Positions 51,114 through 60,794 of a DNA stretch of 64,000 nt are shown in pieces. The position numbers and the translations under genes are program-made. How positions within the stretch are numbered: the stretch's first letter is position 1; every line of letters starts with the position of its first letter. A model generated the notes under the pieces. It was not told the origin of the DNA. It saw only the letters and a list, made by a program, of their open reading frames with translations, and searched no databases. Origin of the DNA: Rudaeicoccus suwonensis (GTDB taxonomy: Bacteria > Actinomycetota > Actinomycetes > Actinomycetales > Dermatophilaceae); NCBI RefSeq assembly GCF_007829035.1, contig NZ_VIVQ01000001.1, positions 1,488,001-1,552,000 on the forward strand, written 5' to 3'.

Positions 51114-51810
51114 GATCGACGACGTGAGCGTCCACTACGGGCGGATCCAGGCTCTGCACAACATGTCGATCACCGTCGAACAAGGTGAGATCGTCTCGCT
51201 CATCGGCGCCAACGGCGCGGGCAAGACCACCACGATGCGCTCGGTGGCGGGGCTGCTCGGTCTGTCGGGCGGCGCGATTCGCTTCGACGGCGAGGACATT
51301 TCCAAGACCAAGGCCCACCTGCGGGTCGTCAAAGGTATGTCGCTGACGCCCGAGGGTCGTGGGATCTTCCCGTCGATGACGGTCCTGGAGAACCTCGACA
51401 TGGGGGCCTACGCCCGCAAGGACAAGTCAGGCATGGCCGCCGACTTCGACCGGGTCTTCGACCTGTTCCCGCGCTTGAAGGAACGCCAGAAGCAGACCGG
51501 CGGAACGATGTCCGGGGGCGAGCAGCAGATGCTGGCGATCGGGCGGGCATTGATGGCGCAGCCCAAGCTGTTGCTGCTCGACGAGCCGTCGATGGGTCTG
51601 GCGCCGCAGTTCATCCGGCAGATCTTCGCCATCATCAAACAGGTCAACGAGCAGGGCACCACGGTGCTGCTGGTCGAGCAGAACGCCAATCAGGCGCTGC
51701 GTCTGGCACACCGCGCGTACATCCTTGAGACCGGTCGCATCACCCGTGAGGGCACGGGACGTGAACTCGCTGCCGACGATGCGGTGAAGGCGGCCTACCT
51801 CGGAGCGTGA
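51094..51810 (+). CDS. livF: Branched-chain amino acid ABC transporter ATPase LivF
   Basis: 238 residues from ATG 51094 (ATG 51100 is equally plausible), inside the end of livG. Walker A GANGAGKTT, MSLTPEGRGIFPSMTVLENL, signature TMSGGEQQMLAIGRAL, Walker B LLLLDEPSMGL, H-loop LVEQNA (Gln instead of His neighbour, as usual in LivF). Last gene of the liv operon. Confidence 0.94.
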   Translation: MTMALLEIDDVSVHYGRIQALHNMSITVEQGEIVSLIGANGAGKTTTMRSVAGLLGLSGGAIRFDGEDISKTKAHLRVVKGMSLTPEGRGIFPSMTVLENLDMGAYARKDKSGMAADFDRVFDLFPRLKERQKQTGGTMSGGEQQMLAIGRALMAQPKLLLLDEPSMGLAPQFIRQIFAIIKQVNEQGTTVLLVEQNANQALRLAHRAYILETGRITREGTGRELAADDAVKAAYLGA

Positions 51811-51953
51811 CCAGCGAGTACACGGTCAACCCACAGCAAGCGATGGTGCGCTGTGGGCAACCTGTCGGGAACCGATGCGGGGTCTGACAGGGAGGCGTAC
51901 GCTTCCTCGGGCACGGCAGTACGCCAACAGGTACCGGTTGCTTGGAGGAATTC

Positions 51954-52556
51954 ATGGCCCGTCAGAGCGTGCAGGTTGTTCGGGCCAGGCCCGAGGACGA
52001 AAGCAGCTTCGCGCAGTTGTGGACGGCGTCGCGGGCGGCCACCGGACTCAGCGCCAAGCATGCGGAGAAGTCGGTGCGTGACGGTCGGCTCGGCTGCGCG
52101 CTGCGTCGAGCGGACGTGCGCGTCTACCTGGCCACCTCCGACGGTGAGGCCGTCGGCTACGTCATGTGCATGCAAGGACCGGTCGGCGCCCTGAGCGATG
52201 AGCTCGCCGTCTGGATCGACCTGATCTGGGTCGACCCGGCACGACGCGGCGGCGGCGTCGCGCGAGCACTGTTGGGCATGGTCGTGGAGTTCGCCGATCA
52301 CATCGGCGCGGTCGACATCGTGTCGTGCGTGCCCGCCGGAGAGCGCGAGCTCAACCGCTACTTCGCTCGCCTCGGGTTCTCCTCGGTGGTCACCGAACGC
52401 ACCACGACACCAGCGGCGCTGCGCCGCCGGCTGGCGGGGGGGCCGGTGTCGATGGCCGCAGAGGCCGTCCGTCGCAGGCGGTCACTGCGTGCTCGGGCGC
52501 GTGGTCAGGTCGCCATGGTGCGCGAGATCCAGACGCATTCCACCTCGCCCTTCTGA
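51954..52556 (+). CDS. GNAT-family N-acetyltransferase
   Basis: 200 residues from ATG 51954 with TTGGAGGA upstream. The GNAT fold is seen as VVRARPEDESSFAQLW, GEAVGYVMCM, AVWIDLIWVDPARRGGGVAR (acetyl-CoA binding R/Q-x-x-G-x-A/G: RRGGGVA) and RELNRYFARLGFSS. The substrate is unknown. A basic C-terminal tail (AVRRRRSLRARARGQ) is odd for GNATs and could bind nucleic acid. Convergent with the thioesterase gene, whose stop is only seven bases away. Confidence 0.85.
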   Translation: MARQSVQVVRARPEDESSFAQLWTASRAATGLSAKHAEKSVRDGRLGCALRRADVRVYLATSDGEAVGYVMCMQGPVGALSDELAVWIDLIWVDPARRGGGVARALLGMVVEFADHIGAVDIVSCVPAGERELNRYFARLGFSSVVTERTTTPAALRRRLAGGPVSMAAEAVRRRRSLRARARGQVAMVREIQTHSTSPF

Positions 52557-52562
52557 GCCGGC

Positions 52563-53045
52563 TCAGCGCGCCTTGGGGGCGCTGTCTCGCAGCAGGCAGG
52601 TGATTCGCGCCGTGCACACTCGATTGCCCTCGTCGTCGACGATCGCCACGTCATACGACGCCAGCGTGCGGCCCAGCGACAGCGGAGTTCCGGTGGCAGT
52701 CACATAGCCCGATCGGGCACCACGGTGATGCGTCGCGTTGATGTCCAGCCCGACCGCGATGCGCCCGGGGCCGGCGTGCAGCGCCGCGCCCACGGAGCCG
52801 ACCGACTCGGCGAGCACGACACTGGCCCCTCCGTGCAACAGACCGTAGGGCTGGGTGTTGCCCTCGACCGGCATGCGCGCGACGATCCGCTCCGGGGTCG
52901 CCTCCAGGAACTCCACACCCATTCGCTCCGCCAGAGTTCCGCGACCGCCCTCGTTGATCGCGTGCACGGTGGCCGCGTCGTCGGTGCCGTCGACGGGGAG
53001 GGCGACATCGGATGCTGCGGACGGGGCGGTGGTGTTGTCGGTCAT
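52563..53045 (-). CDS. PaaI-family hotdog thioesterase
   Basis: 160 residues from ATG 53045. The hotdog core reads NTQPYGLLHGGASVVLAESV (the HGG motif with catalytic Asn/Asp-Gly neighbours) and VGLDINATHHRGARSGYVTA, then GRTLASYDVAIVDDEGNRVC. PaaI-like enzymes hydrolyse acyl- or aryl-CoA thioesters. It is divergent from polA, with about 19 bp between starts. This polA-thioesterase pairing is common in actinobacteria. Confidence 0.9.
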   Translation of the reverse strand: MTDNTTAPSAASDVALPVDGTDDAATVHAINEGGRGTLAERMGVEFLEATPERIVARMPVEGNTQPYGLLHGGASVVLAESVGSVGAALHAGPGRIAVGLDINATHHRGARSGYVTATGTPLSLGRTLASYDVAIVDDEGNRVCTARITCLLRDSAPKAR

Positions 53046-53064
53046 GCCCCATAGGCTGCCATGC

Positions 53065-55746
53065 GTGAAACGCCTGCTGCTGCTCGATGGCCATTCGCTC
53101 GCCTACCGCGCCTTCTACGCGCTGCCGGTGGAGAATTTCTCGACGACGACGGGTCAGCCGACGAACGCCGTCTACGGGTTCACCTCGATGCTCATCAACG
53201 TGCTGCGCGACGAGGAGCCCACCCACATCGCGGTGTGTTTCGACGTGTCCCGGCAGACCTTCCGCGCCGAGGAATATGCCGAATACAAGGCCGGCCGCGC
53301 CAAGACGCCCGACGAGTTCAAGGGCCAGGTGTCGCTGGTCCACGAAATCCTGGATGCCCTGCGGATCACGTATGTCGAGCGCTCCGGCTGGGAGGCCGAC
53401 GACCTCATTGCCACCCTCGCGACGCAGGCCGAGGAGTCCGGCTTCGACGAGATCCTCATCTGCTCCGGAGACCGCGACGCTCTGCAACTGGTCACCGGCA
53501 AGGTCACCGTCCTCTATCCCGCCAAGGGAGTCTCAGACCTCTGGCGGATGACGCCGGCCGCCGTCGAGGAGCGCTATCTGGTGCCGCCTGCGTCATACCC
53601 CGACCTTGCTGCGCTCGTGGGCGAGAAGTCCGACAACCTCCCCGGCGTGCCCGGAGTCGGTGCCAAGACCGCCGCCAAATGGATCACGATGTATGGCGAT
53701 CTGCCCGGCATCGTCGACCACATCGACGAGATCAAGGGCAAAGTCGGCGATGCGCTGCGCGAGCACCTCGACGGGGTGCTGCGCAACCGCCGCCTCAACC
53801 AACTCGTGCGCGACGTCGAGGTTCCGGTCACCGTCGACGAGCTCGAGCGTCAGGTGTGGGATCGCGACCAGGTGCACCAGGTCTTCGACGGTCTGGAGTT
53901 CCGGGTGCTGCGTGACCGCCTGTTCGCGACCTTGGACGCTGCCGGACCCGAGGCGGAGGGGTCCATCGAGGTCGACGGCACGGTGCTTGAGCCGAACGAC
54001 GTTGCGGCGTGGGTTAATTCGCACCTGACAGCCGATGCCCGAGCCGGTCTGCACGTGCTCGGCACCTGGGCCAGGGGAGTGGGCGAAGCGCACGCGCTGG
54101 CCGTCGCGGTCGGTGACGACGACGCGGCTGCTGCGGCATACATCGATCTGACGACACTGACCCCGGACGCCGAGACGGCTGTGCGCGGCTGGCTGGCCGA
54201 CGGCGACCGGCCCAAGGTGCTGCACGATGCGAAGGGTCCGCTGCAGGCGCTGCACGCGACCGGCCTGCCACTGGCCGGGGTCGTGAGCGACACCGCACTT
54301 GCGGCATACCTCGTGCGCCCCGACCAGCGCTCCTACGACCTGGCCGATCTTGTGCTGCGCCATCTCAAGCGGGAGCTGCGACCGGAGCAGGCCGACCCGG
54401 CCCAGGGCATGCTCGACCTCGACGGCCATGATTCCGCCGCAACCGAAGCCATGAGCGCCGCCCGTGCCGTCCTCGACCTGAGTGCGGCGCTGGACGAGGA
54501 GTTGCAGCACACCGGCGGCTCGGCGCTGCTGCGCGACATCGAGTTGCCGCTGGTGGACGTGCTGGCGCGGATGGAACGCGCCGGCATCTTCGCCGACACC
54601 GAGGTGATGACCGCTCTCGAGAGCGACTACGCCGACGGCGTCGCGCAGGCCAGCGAGGACGCCTACGAGGCGATCGGGGGCGAGCGCATCAACCTCGGCT
54701 CGCCCAAACAGCTGCAGACGGTGCTCTTCGACACCCTCGGGATGCCCAAAACCAAGAAGACCAAGACCGGTTACACCACCGACGCCGACGCGCTGACCGA
54801 GTTGTATGCCAAGACCGAGCATCCGTTCCTGGAGGCGCTGCTGCGTCACCGGGATGCCTCGCGCTTGCGGGTGACTGTGGAGGGGTTGATCCGCTCCGTC
54901 GCCGATGACGGTCGGATCCACACGACCTATCAGCAGACGATCGCTGCAACCGGGCGATTGTCCTCGACCGACCCGAACCTGCAGAACATCCCGATCCGCA
55001 CCGAGGCGGGCCGCCGGATCCGCGAGGTCTTCGTCGTCGGCGACGGTTACGAGTCGCTCATGTCGGCCGACTACAGCCAGATCGAGATGCGGATCATGGC
55101 GCATCTGTCCGGCGACGAGGGGCTCATCGAGGCCTTCCGCACCGGGGAGGACCTGCACCGATTCGTCGGGTCGCGGGTCTTCGGTGTCGAGCCGGCCGAT
55201 GTCACCACCGAGATGCGGGCCAAGGTCAAGGCGATGTCCTACGGGTTGGCGTACGGCCTGTCGGCCTTCGGGCTGTCCAAGCAGCTGAGCATCTCGACGG
55301 CGGAGGCAAGCACCCTGATGGAGGAGTATTTCTCCCGGTTCGGCGGGGTGCGCGACTATCTGCATGAGATCGTCGAGGTGGCCCGCAAGACCGGCTACAC
55401 CGAGACGATGCTGGGACGCCGGCGGTATCTGCCCGATCTCACCTCCGACAATCGGCAGCGGCGCCAGATGGCCGAGCGGATGGCGCTCAACGCGCCCATC
55501 CAGGGGTCTGCCGCCGACGTCATCAAGCTGGCCATGCTGCGGGTCGATGCTGCGCTGACGCAGCAGGATGCCCGCTCGCGGATGCTGCTGCAGGTGCACG
55601 ACGAGCTCGTCCTCGAGATCGCGCCGGGGGAGCAGTCCGACGTTGAAGAACTCGTCCGGCGTGAGATGGGCGCGGCCATCGAGATGGACGTGCCGCTCGA
55701 TGTGAGCGTCGGTGTCGGCGGCTCCTGGCACTCCGCGGCCCACTAG
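53065..55746 (+). CDS. polA: DNA polymerase I
   Basis: 893 residues from GTG 53065; upstream in-frame codons overlap the thioesterase gene. The 5' nuclease domain starts KRLLLLDGHSLAYRAFYALP and has FRAEEYAEYKAGRAKTPDEF, EADDLIATLA and CSGDRDALQL. The middle 3'-5' exonuclease-like domain lacks the D-x-E metal motif, so it should not proofread, as in other actinobacterial PolA. Polymerase motifs: A SADYSQIEMRIMAHLSGDE, B RAKVKAMSYGLAYGLSAFGL, C LLQVHDELVLE. Acts in repair and Okazaki-fragment maturation. Confidence 0.97.
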   Translation: MKRLLLLDGHSLAYRAFYALPVENFSTTTGQPTNAVYGFTSMLINVLRDEEPTHIAVCFDVSRQTFRAEEYAEYKAGRAKTPDEFKGQVSLVHEILDALRITYVERSGWEADDLIATLATQAEESGFDEILICSGDRDALQLVTGKVTVLYPAKGVSDLWRMTPAAVEERYLVPPASYPDLAALVGEKSDNLPGVPGVGAKTAAKWITMYGDLPGIVDHIDEIKGKVGDALREHLDGVLRNRRLNQLVRDVEVPVTVDELERQVWDRDQVHQVFDGLEFRVLRDRLFATLDAAGPEAEGSIEVDGTVLEPNDVAAWVNSHLTADARAGLHVLGTWARGVGEAHALAVAVGDDDAAAAAYIDLTTLTPDAETAVRGWLADGDRPKVLHDAKGPLQALHATGLPLAGVVSDTALAAYLVRPDQRSYDLADLVLRHLKRELRPEQADPAQGMLDLDGHDSAATEAMSAARAVLDLSAALDEELQHTGGSALLRDIELPLVDVLARMERAGIFADTEVMTALESDYADGVAQASEDAYEAIGGERINLGSPKQLQTVLFDTLGMPKTKKTKTGYTTDADALTELYAKTEHPFLEALLRHRDASRLRVTVEGLIRSVADDGRIHTTYQQTIAATGRLSSTDPNLQNIPIRTEAGRRIREVFVVGDGYESLMSADYSQIEMRIMAHLSGDEGLIEAFRTGEDLHRFVGSRVFGVEPADVTTEMRAKVKAMSYGLAYGLSAFGLSKQLSISTAEASTLMEEYFSRFGGVRDYLHEIVEVARKTGYTETMLGRRRYLPDLTSDNRQRRQMAERMALNAPIQGSAADVIKLAMLRVDAALTQQDARSRMLLQVHDELVLEIAPGEQSDVEELVRREMGAAIEMDVPLDVSVGVGGSWHSAAH

Positions 55747-55879
55747 CTCGACTCCGACCGAGCAGTTGCGCGGCGCGCTGGGCTGTTTTCGGCGGCGGGT
55801 GCCGCTATGGTCGCCGTAACCGTCGGTTCTACTGAGAAGTAACCGGGCGAGAGCCCGGTCTTCGCACGGAGGAGTGCGC

Positions 55880-56293
55880 ATGGTGCATGACGAGAACGAA
55901 CCCAAGGCAGTGCCCAGCTCGGACCTGAATGCGCGTCAGGAGGTGCTCACCTGGGCGGTGATCGACGTCGCGGCGCTGCTGGTGATGTTGCTGATCGCGT
56001 TCATCTTCCGACCGGAGCACGGTTGGATCCCCGGACCCGTCTGGCTGACCGGGCCGCTCGTCGGGTGGGTCGTCGGCAATGTCGTCGGCTGGTTCCTGCC
56101 GCGGATGGCGTCGGTTCCGTCGCTGGCGATTGCCGGAGCAGCGCTGGTGCTGGTGGTGCTCTGCGCGATCGTCCTGCGTGGATCGGCCTTTGCCTTCGGT
56201 CAGGCGCTCGCCGGTTGCTTCATCGGTCTCGCCGGCGGTGTGCTGGTGGGACGGTCGTGGAAGGTCCATCACGAGGCGCACATCGCTCACTGA
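55880..56293 (+). CDS. Small membrane protein with four helices
   Basis: 137 residues from ATG 55880 with GGAGGA upstream. Hydrophobic helices: VIDVAALLVMLLIAFIF, TGPLVGWVVGNVVGWFLP, LAIAGAALVLVVLCAIVL and ALAGCFIGLAGGVLVG. Short hydrophilic ends. No known motif. A hairpin CCGGGC-gaga-GCCCGG lies in the leader at 55844-55859. Located just downstream of polA; function unknown. Confidence 0.7.
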   Translation: MVHDENEPKAVPSSDLNARQEVLTWAVIDVAALLVMLLIAFIFRPEHGWIPGPVWLTGPLVGWVVGNVVGWFLPRMASVPSLAIAGAALVLVVLCAIVLRGSAFAFGQALAGCFIGLAGGVLVGRSWKVHHEAHIAH

Positions 56294-56365
56294 TCCACCG
56301 GCAGCCTGATTCACCGCTCCGCCGGCCACCGAGCGTCAACGCCCACGATTCACGCGGGGTTCGCA

Positions 56366-56400
56366 TCACCCGGTCGCCTCCGCTTGAGGTGCCCGGGTGA
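56366..56400. terminator. Hairpin between convergent genes
   Basis: TCACCCGG (56366-56373) pairs with CCGGGTGA (56393-56400), and CCTC/GAGG adds an inner stem. It separates the membrane protein gene from the convergent nucleotidyltransferase gene and could terminate both. Confidence 0.6.
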
Positions 56401-56413
56401 CGCGCCTTCGCGC

Positions 56414-57388
56414 TCAGGAACCGATGACGCCGCGGTTGTATGTCGAGCCTGGATCCACGTGCGCGTCCCAGGTCACCACGCAGTCGGTGAGTCGGGCACC
56501 CTCGTGCACCACGGCGCCGCCGAGGATCACGCTGCCGGAGACGAACGCACCTGCCGCGACGGTGGCACCGGCACCGACGTAAGACCCGCCGGTGACGACG
56601 GCGTCCGCGGCGACGCTCGCGCGTGTGTCGATCAGCGCGCTCCGACCAGAGTTCGTCACGGCCTCGACATTGGCCCGTCGGAAGGTGTCCGGGGTGCCGA
56701 TGTCGCGGCCGGCACGCTCGTCGTGGAAGACCGTCACGACTCGGCCGACGGAGAGGGCCTGAGGCAGCACGTCGCGTTCGAAACTGAGGTGCGTGTGTCG
56801 TGGGAAATCTTGCAGGAGAACGGGATCCACGACATACGTTCCGGCGTTGACCAGCCCGGCACACGCCCGGCTGGGTTTCTCCTCGAAGCTCACGAGGAGG
56901 TCCTCGCCGCCGCCGGATTCGACGCCGAGCAGCCCGAACGCCCGGACGTCCTGCACGGTGCGGGCATGCACCGATCCGCCCGCGCCCGCCTGCACGCGGG
57001 CGGTCTCGAAACGCTGGAGTTGAGCGGTCAGATCGTGTTCGGTGAGCTGATCCCCATTGAGCACCACCAGCGTGTCACCTGGCACTGCTCGGAGTACGGC
57101 TGCGGCAGCGACGAGAGCGCCGCCTGTGCCCAACGGGGTTGTCTCCCAGGAGTAGATGCAGCGGAGGCCGAGACGGGACCCATCCCCGAACATTGGCTCG
57201 AACCGATCGCCCAGGTATCCGGTGGCGATGGCCACTTCGGTGATGCCGGCGGCGGCCAGTCGCCGCAACTGGAGGGCAAGGAGTGGTTCACCGGCGATCG
57301 GGAGCAACGGTTTGGGGCACCGGTCGCTGATCGGCCGCAGCCGGCTGCCGCGACCTCCGGCGAGCACGACGCCCAGCAGCCTGCTCAT
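56414..57388 (-). CDS. Sugar nucleotidyltransferase with left-handed beta-helix tail
   Basis: 324 residues from ATG 57388. N-terminal NTP_transferase domain: VVLAGGRGSRLRPISDRCPK PLLPIAG (nucleotide site GGxGxRL...KP), TPLGTGGALVAAA, VVLNGDQL (metal Asp), EKPSRACAGLVNAGTYV. The C-terminus has hexapeptide-like turns (ALIDTRASVAADAVVTGGSY, VGAGATVAAGAFVSGS). This is the build of mannose-1-phosphate guanylyl- or glucose-1-phosphate thymidylyl-type enzymes; the sugar cannot be fixed. Overlaps the acyltransferase gene by ATGA, so it supplies activated sugar for surface polysaccharide. Confidence 0.88.
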   Translation of the reverse strand: MSRLLGVVLAGGRGSRLRPISDRCPKPLLPIAGEPLLALQLRRLAAAGITEVAIATGYLGDRFEPMFGDGSRLGLRCIYSWETTPLGTGGALVAAAAVLRAVPGDTLVVLNGDQLTEHDLTAQLQRFETARVQAGAGGSVHARTVQDVRAFGLLGVESGGGEDLLVSFEEKPSRACAGLVNAGTYVVDPVLLQDFPRHTHLSFERDVLPQALSVGRVVTVFHDERAGRDIGTPDTFRRANVEAVTNSGRSALIDTRASVAADAVVTGGSYVGAGATVAAGAFVSGSVILGGAVVHEGARLTDCVVTWDAHVDPGSTYNRGVIGS

Positions 57389-59382
57389 GGGCGCGTCGTG
57401 GCGTCGGGTGCACGTCCCTGGACGATGTCGCTGATCTGCGGCGCGAGCCAGGACCAGACGATGGCGCCGGATTGCTTGGAGAAGTGCAGTCCGTCCACAT
57501 AAAGGGGAATGCGGTCGATGGTGGTGTGGAAGCCACCGGTGCACAACAACGCCTTCAGATCCAGGACAGGACTTCCGCTGCTCTCAGCCCACTGCTGCAC
57601 GACCTGATCGACGTGATCGACGCGAGAATCGTTGTTGGTGTTCTGTGCGCCTTTGCTCACGGTGGCGAACGGCATCCGGTGGTACGCGAGGGTGAGCACC
57701 GCGAACCGCTTCGAACCCGCAGCGAGCGCTTCCTTGCGAACCAACGTCAGGGTGCGGTCGATGAACGCGTCATACGCAGGCGTGCCCCAGGTCAGCCTCT
57801 TGCCGTCGACGATGTAGTCGCCGGTGAAGGTCTGCGGGATCATGTAGACCGTCAGATCCGGCTTGAGATCGACGATCGCTTGCGTCCAGCGCTGGTGCCA
57901 CTGCTCGCAGGCGGGCGTAGGCGGTTGCGGGGTGTTGCCGTAGATCTGGTCGCCCGGATACGGATCGCAGCCCAGACTGGTCGCGGTGTTGACGGTCAGA
58001 CCCGGGTAGGCGCCGTTGGGGTAGGCGACGGCCAGGCTGTAGGGCATCGAGTTGCCGGCCAGCACCACGGAGGCACCGCCGGGCGGTGCGACGTAGTGGC
58101 CGCCCTTCACCACGACATTGGTGCTGCTGTCGGTGCCGGGGTCGGCGACAGCAGCGGAGCTTGGCGTCGTGCCGAGCGGGAGCATCAGCGCACCCAGGAC
58201 GACCGCAGGTATGGCGAGCGTCGCGATCGCCATACTCGGTCGTGGGTGGCGGGGCAGCAGCCCTCGAAAACCCTGGGTGCGGATGGGTTTCTCCACCCAC
58301 CGCCATGTCGCATAGGCCAACGCCACTGCGATCGCGACCTCGATGACAGCGTCGATCACCGCGTTGCCGGTGAGCCTGCCGGTCAGGAAGACGATCACCG
58401 GCCAGTGCCACAGATACAGCGAGTAGCTGATCAGACCCAGCCGACGCAGCGGCTCCCAACTCAGTGCGCTTTGCAGCATGCTGGGCTGTGGGCTGGCGGC
58501 GGCCGCGATAGGGGCGACCAGCAGCACACACAGCACGGCCAGTCCGCCGCGGAAGACGATGGTGTCGTTCTGGGAGACGAGGCAGCAGGCCACGACCAGC
58601 ACGGCCAGACCGGCGGCGCCGGTCCATGGCAGCAGCCCGGCGCGGACGGTCCGCTCTGCCCGCGGCGGTCGTCGTGCGGTGAACTCTCGGGCACCGAACA
58701 ACAGTCCGGCACCCGATCCGATGAGCAGTTCGAAGGCGCGTGTGTCTGTGCCGTAGTAGACGCGACTCGGGTCGGTGCCGGGAACATAGAGCGCCCACAT
58801 GCGCCATACCGACGCCGCTGCCAGCGCCAGCAGGACACCGGCGATCAGCCGACGACGTGCGGTCCAGCGCATGGCGTGCGTCAGCGTGAGCAGCAATGCC
58901 AACAGGATGGGGAAGACCCAGTAGTACTGCTCCTCGATGCCGAGCGACCAGGTGTGCCGTAGCGGCGAGGGCAGGCTGAGATTGGCGAAGTAGTCGTCGT
59001 CGGAAAAGAGCAGTCGCCAGTTTGCGACATAGAACAACGTGGACACGGCGTCGTCCCGCACCGCGGCGCGACGGGCAGCGATCGTCCAGAATCGCGACAC
59101 GACCAGCACGGCGAGCAGCATCAGCACGAGCGACGGCAGCAGCCGACGGGCACGAGCGAACCAGAAGCCGGGCAGATAGATGGATCCCCACCGTTGATAT
59201 TCGGTGACCAGAAGGGAGGTGATGAGGAAACCCGACAGGACGAAGAACAGGTCAACCCCGAGCCAGCCGCCTGGCAGCCACGAACTGTTCAGGTGGTACA
59301 CGACCACTGCCGACACCGCGATCGCGCGCAGCCCGTCCAGCGCCGGGCGGTACGGCAGCGATCGGTGAGAACGTGGGCTCAA
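57385..59382 (-). CDS. Membrane acyltransferase 3 with C-terminal SGNH domain (OatA-like)
   Basis: 665 residues from TTG 59382. Acyl_transf_3 part: RPALDGLRAIAVSAVVVYHL, GGWLGVDLFFVLSGFLIT, RARRLLPSLVLML, SLGIEEQYYWVFPILLA, about ten helices. After a helix near residue 390 an extracellular SGNH domain follows: VVLAGNSMPYSL (block I, with Asn in place of the usual Asp of GDS) and LYVDGLHFSKQSG (block V Asp-His). It transfers acyl groups, often acetyl, to peptidoglycan or polysaccharide outside the cell. Cotranscribed with the nucleotidyltransferase. Confidence 0.9.
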   Translation of the reverse strand: MSPRSHRSLPYRPALDGLRAIAVSAVVVYHLNSSWLPGGWLGVDLFFVLSGFLITSLLVTEYQRWGSIYLPGFWFARARRLLPSLVLMLLAVLVVSRFWTIAARRAAVRDDAVSTLFYVANWRLLFSDDDYFANLSLPSPLRHTWSLGIEEQYYWVFPILLALLLTLTHAMRWTARRRLIAGVLLALAAASVWRMWALYVPGTDPSRVYYGTDTRAFELLIGSGAGLLFGAREFTARRPPRAERTVRAGLLPWTGAAGLAVLVVACCLVSQNDTIVFRGGLAVLCVLLVAPIAAAASPQPSMLQSALSWEPLRRLGLISYSLYLWHWPVIVFLTGRLTGNAVIDAVIEVAIAVALAYATWRWVEKPIRTQGFRGLLPRHPRPSMAIATLAIPAVVLGALMLPLGTTPSSAAVADPGTDSSTNVVVKGGHYVAPPGGASVVLAGNSMPYSLAVAYPNGAYPGLTVNTATSLGCDPYPGDQIYGNTPQPPTPACEQWHQRWTQAIVDLKPDLTVYMIPQTFTGDYIVDGKRLTWGTPAYDAFIDRTLTLVRKEALAAGSKRFAVLTLAYHRMPFATVSKGAQNTNNDSRVDHVDQVVQQWAESSGSPVLDLKALLCTGGFHTTIDRIPLYVDGLHFSKQSGAIVWSWLAPQISDIVQGRAPDATTRP

Positions 59383-59480
59383 GGGTTTCTTTCGTCGCGG
59401 AACCTGCGGCCGGTCGACCGACGGCCAGATCGTACTAGCCGGTAGCGATAGATGTGGTGTGCGCCACTAGTATTCCCGGC

Positions 59481-59930
59481 ATGTCTGCACCGACCGTGGA
59501 AACCCGTACCGTCATCAGGTTGCGCAACGGCAGCAAGATCTGCGTGCTCATCGCGATTGCGCTGGTCGCGGTGGGGGTCTACTACTACTTCCTCCCCGTG
59601 AAGATCACCAGTGCCAACGGCATCTTCGGGTGCGGGTCGGCGGCGCATCCTCCGTCCGGCACGTTCCAGACGTCCACCTGTCAGGACCTCACCCACGTCA
59701 ACCTCTTCCGCACCTACCTGTTCGTCGGCGTCGGCATCATCACTGCGGCACTCGGATCATGGATGTTCGGGGTGGACCGCCAGACCCAGGTGCGCCACGC
59801 CGTGGTGGAGTCGCGCCAGGACGACGGCCTCGGCGCTGACGAGCGTGACCACGGACGTCAGGACGAGGCGTCCGACGACGGGCAGCACCAGCAGGAGCCT
59901 GGCCGCCCAACCTCCGGTGACAGGGACTGA
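59481..59930 (+). CDS. Small protein with two membrane helices
   Basis: 149 residues from ATG 59481. Helices KICVLIAIALVAVGVYYYFL and TYLFVGVGIITAALGSWMFG flank an extracytoplasmic loop with two Cys (IFGCGSAAHPP; TSTCQDL) that could form a disulfide. A charged, low-complexity tail (DERDHGRQDEASDDGQHQQE) follows. No function recognised. It lies 27 bp before the methyltransferase gene. Confidence 0.65.
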   Translation: MSAPTVETRTVIRLRNGSKICVLIAIALVAVGVYYYFLPVKITSANGIFGCGSAAHPPSGTFQTSTCQDLTHVNLFRTYLFVGVGIITAALGSWMFGVDRQTQVRHAVVESRQDDGLGADERDHGRQDEASDDGQHQQEPGRPTSGDRD

Positions 59931-59957
59931 CGTCACCGCATCGCGCACTGAGCAGCT

Positions 59958-60794
59958 ATGGACACGTCCGCCTTCTTCGATCACCTCGGCACCGCATTTG
60001 CCGGCGACCCGCAGACCAGCGATCCGCTCGACCCTCGATGGACCCGCATCGCCACCGACGTCGCCGGCTACACCGGACCCAACGAACTGGCCGTCCTCAA
60101 TGCCGCCGCCGCGCTGCTGCCGGAACATGAGGCCTACCTGGAGGTCGGCACCTTCAAAGGTCGTTCTCTCGTCGGCGCCGTCGCGGGCAACGAGGGCAAG
60201 AAGTTCTACGCGATGGAGAACTTTCTGGAGTTCGGTATGGCGGGTCAGGAGGCACGCGCCGAACTCGAGGACAACCTGCGCACGTATGCCGCATCCGCCG
60301 ATATCGCCCTGCTCGAAGGCGACTGCTTCACGCTGATGGCGCAGCCGGGAGCCGTCGACGCACCGGTCGGCGTCTATTTCTACGACGGCGAGCACACCTT
60401 GTTGTCGCACTACCTGGCGCTGGCGGCGGTGGAGCCGCTTCTCGCGGACGAGGCGCTCGTGCTTGTGGACGACGCCACGTGGCCGGTGGTCCAGCGCGCT
60501 CACCGCATCTTTCTGCGGCGTCATCCGGGCTGGTCGGTCGCGGCCACCTGGGATGCCGCGCACGCCGACGACCCGCGCTGGTCGAACGGGCTGCACGCGC
60601 TGGTGTTCCGGCGTACGGGCCGCCGGACGCGGATGAGTCGGGTCGACGAGGGACTGCGGATCTACCAGACGCGGGTCCAGGACCGCCTCAACCATGCCGC
60701 GTGGGCGGTCGCCGACCGGTTCCCCGGCATCACCAAGCGGGTGGCGGCAGTGGTGATGGGCCGGTCACGGGCGATCGGCGACGACGATCACTGA
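59958..60794 (+). CDS. Class I SAM-dependent methyltransferase
   Basis: 278 residues from ATG 59958. Motif I is AYLEVGTFKGRSLVGAVAG, the motif III region is DIALLEGDC, and VGVYFYDGEHTLLSHYLALA and ALVLVDDATWPVVQRAH match Methyltransf_24-type enzymes. The substrate may be a sugar of a surface glycan, given its neighbours. The 3' end overlaps the convergent flippase gene by 30 bp. Confidence 0.85.
   Translation: MDTSAFFDHLGTAFAGDPQTSDPLDPRWTRIATDVAGYTGPNELAVLNAAAALLPEHEAYLEVGTFKGRSLVGAVAGNEGKKFYAMENFLEFGMAGQEARAELEDNLRTYAASADIALLEGDCFTLMAQPGAVDAPVGVYFYDGEHTLLSHYLALAAVEPLLADEALVLVDDATWPVVQRAHRIFLRRHPGWSVAATWDAAHADDPRWSNGLHALVFRRTGRRTRMSRVDEGLRIYQTRVQDRLNHAAWAVADRFPGITKRVAAVVMGRSRAIGDDDH

Noticed and set aside
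53593-55905. 770-codon open frame on the minus strand
   Set aside because: Antisense to polA, no recognisable domain, low complexity.
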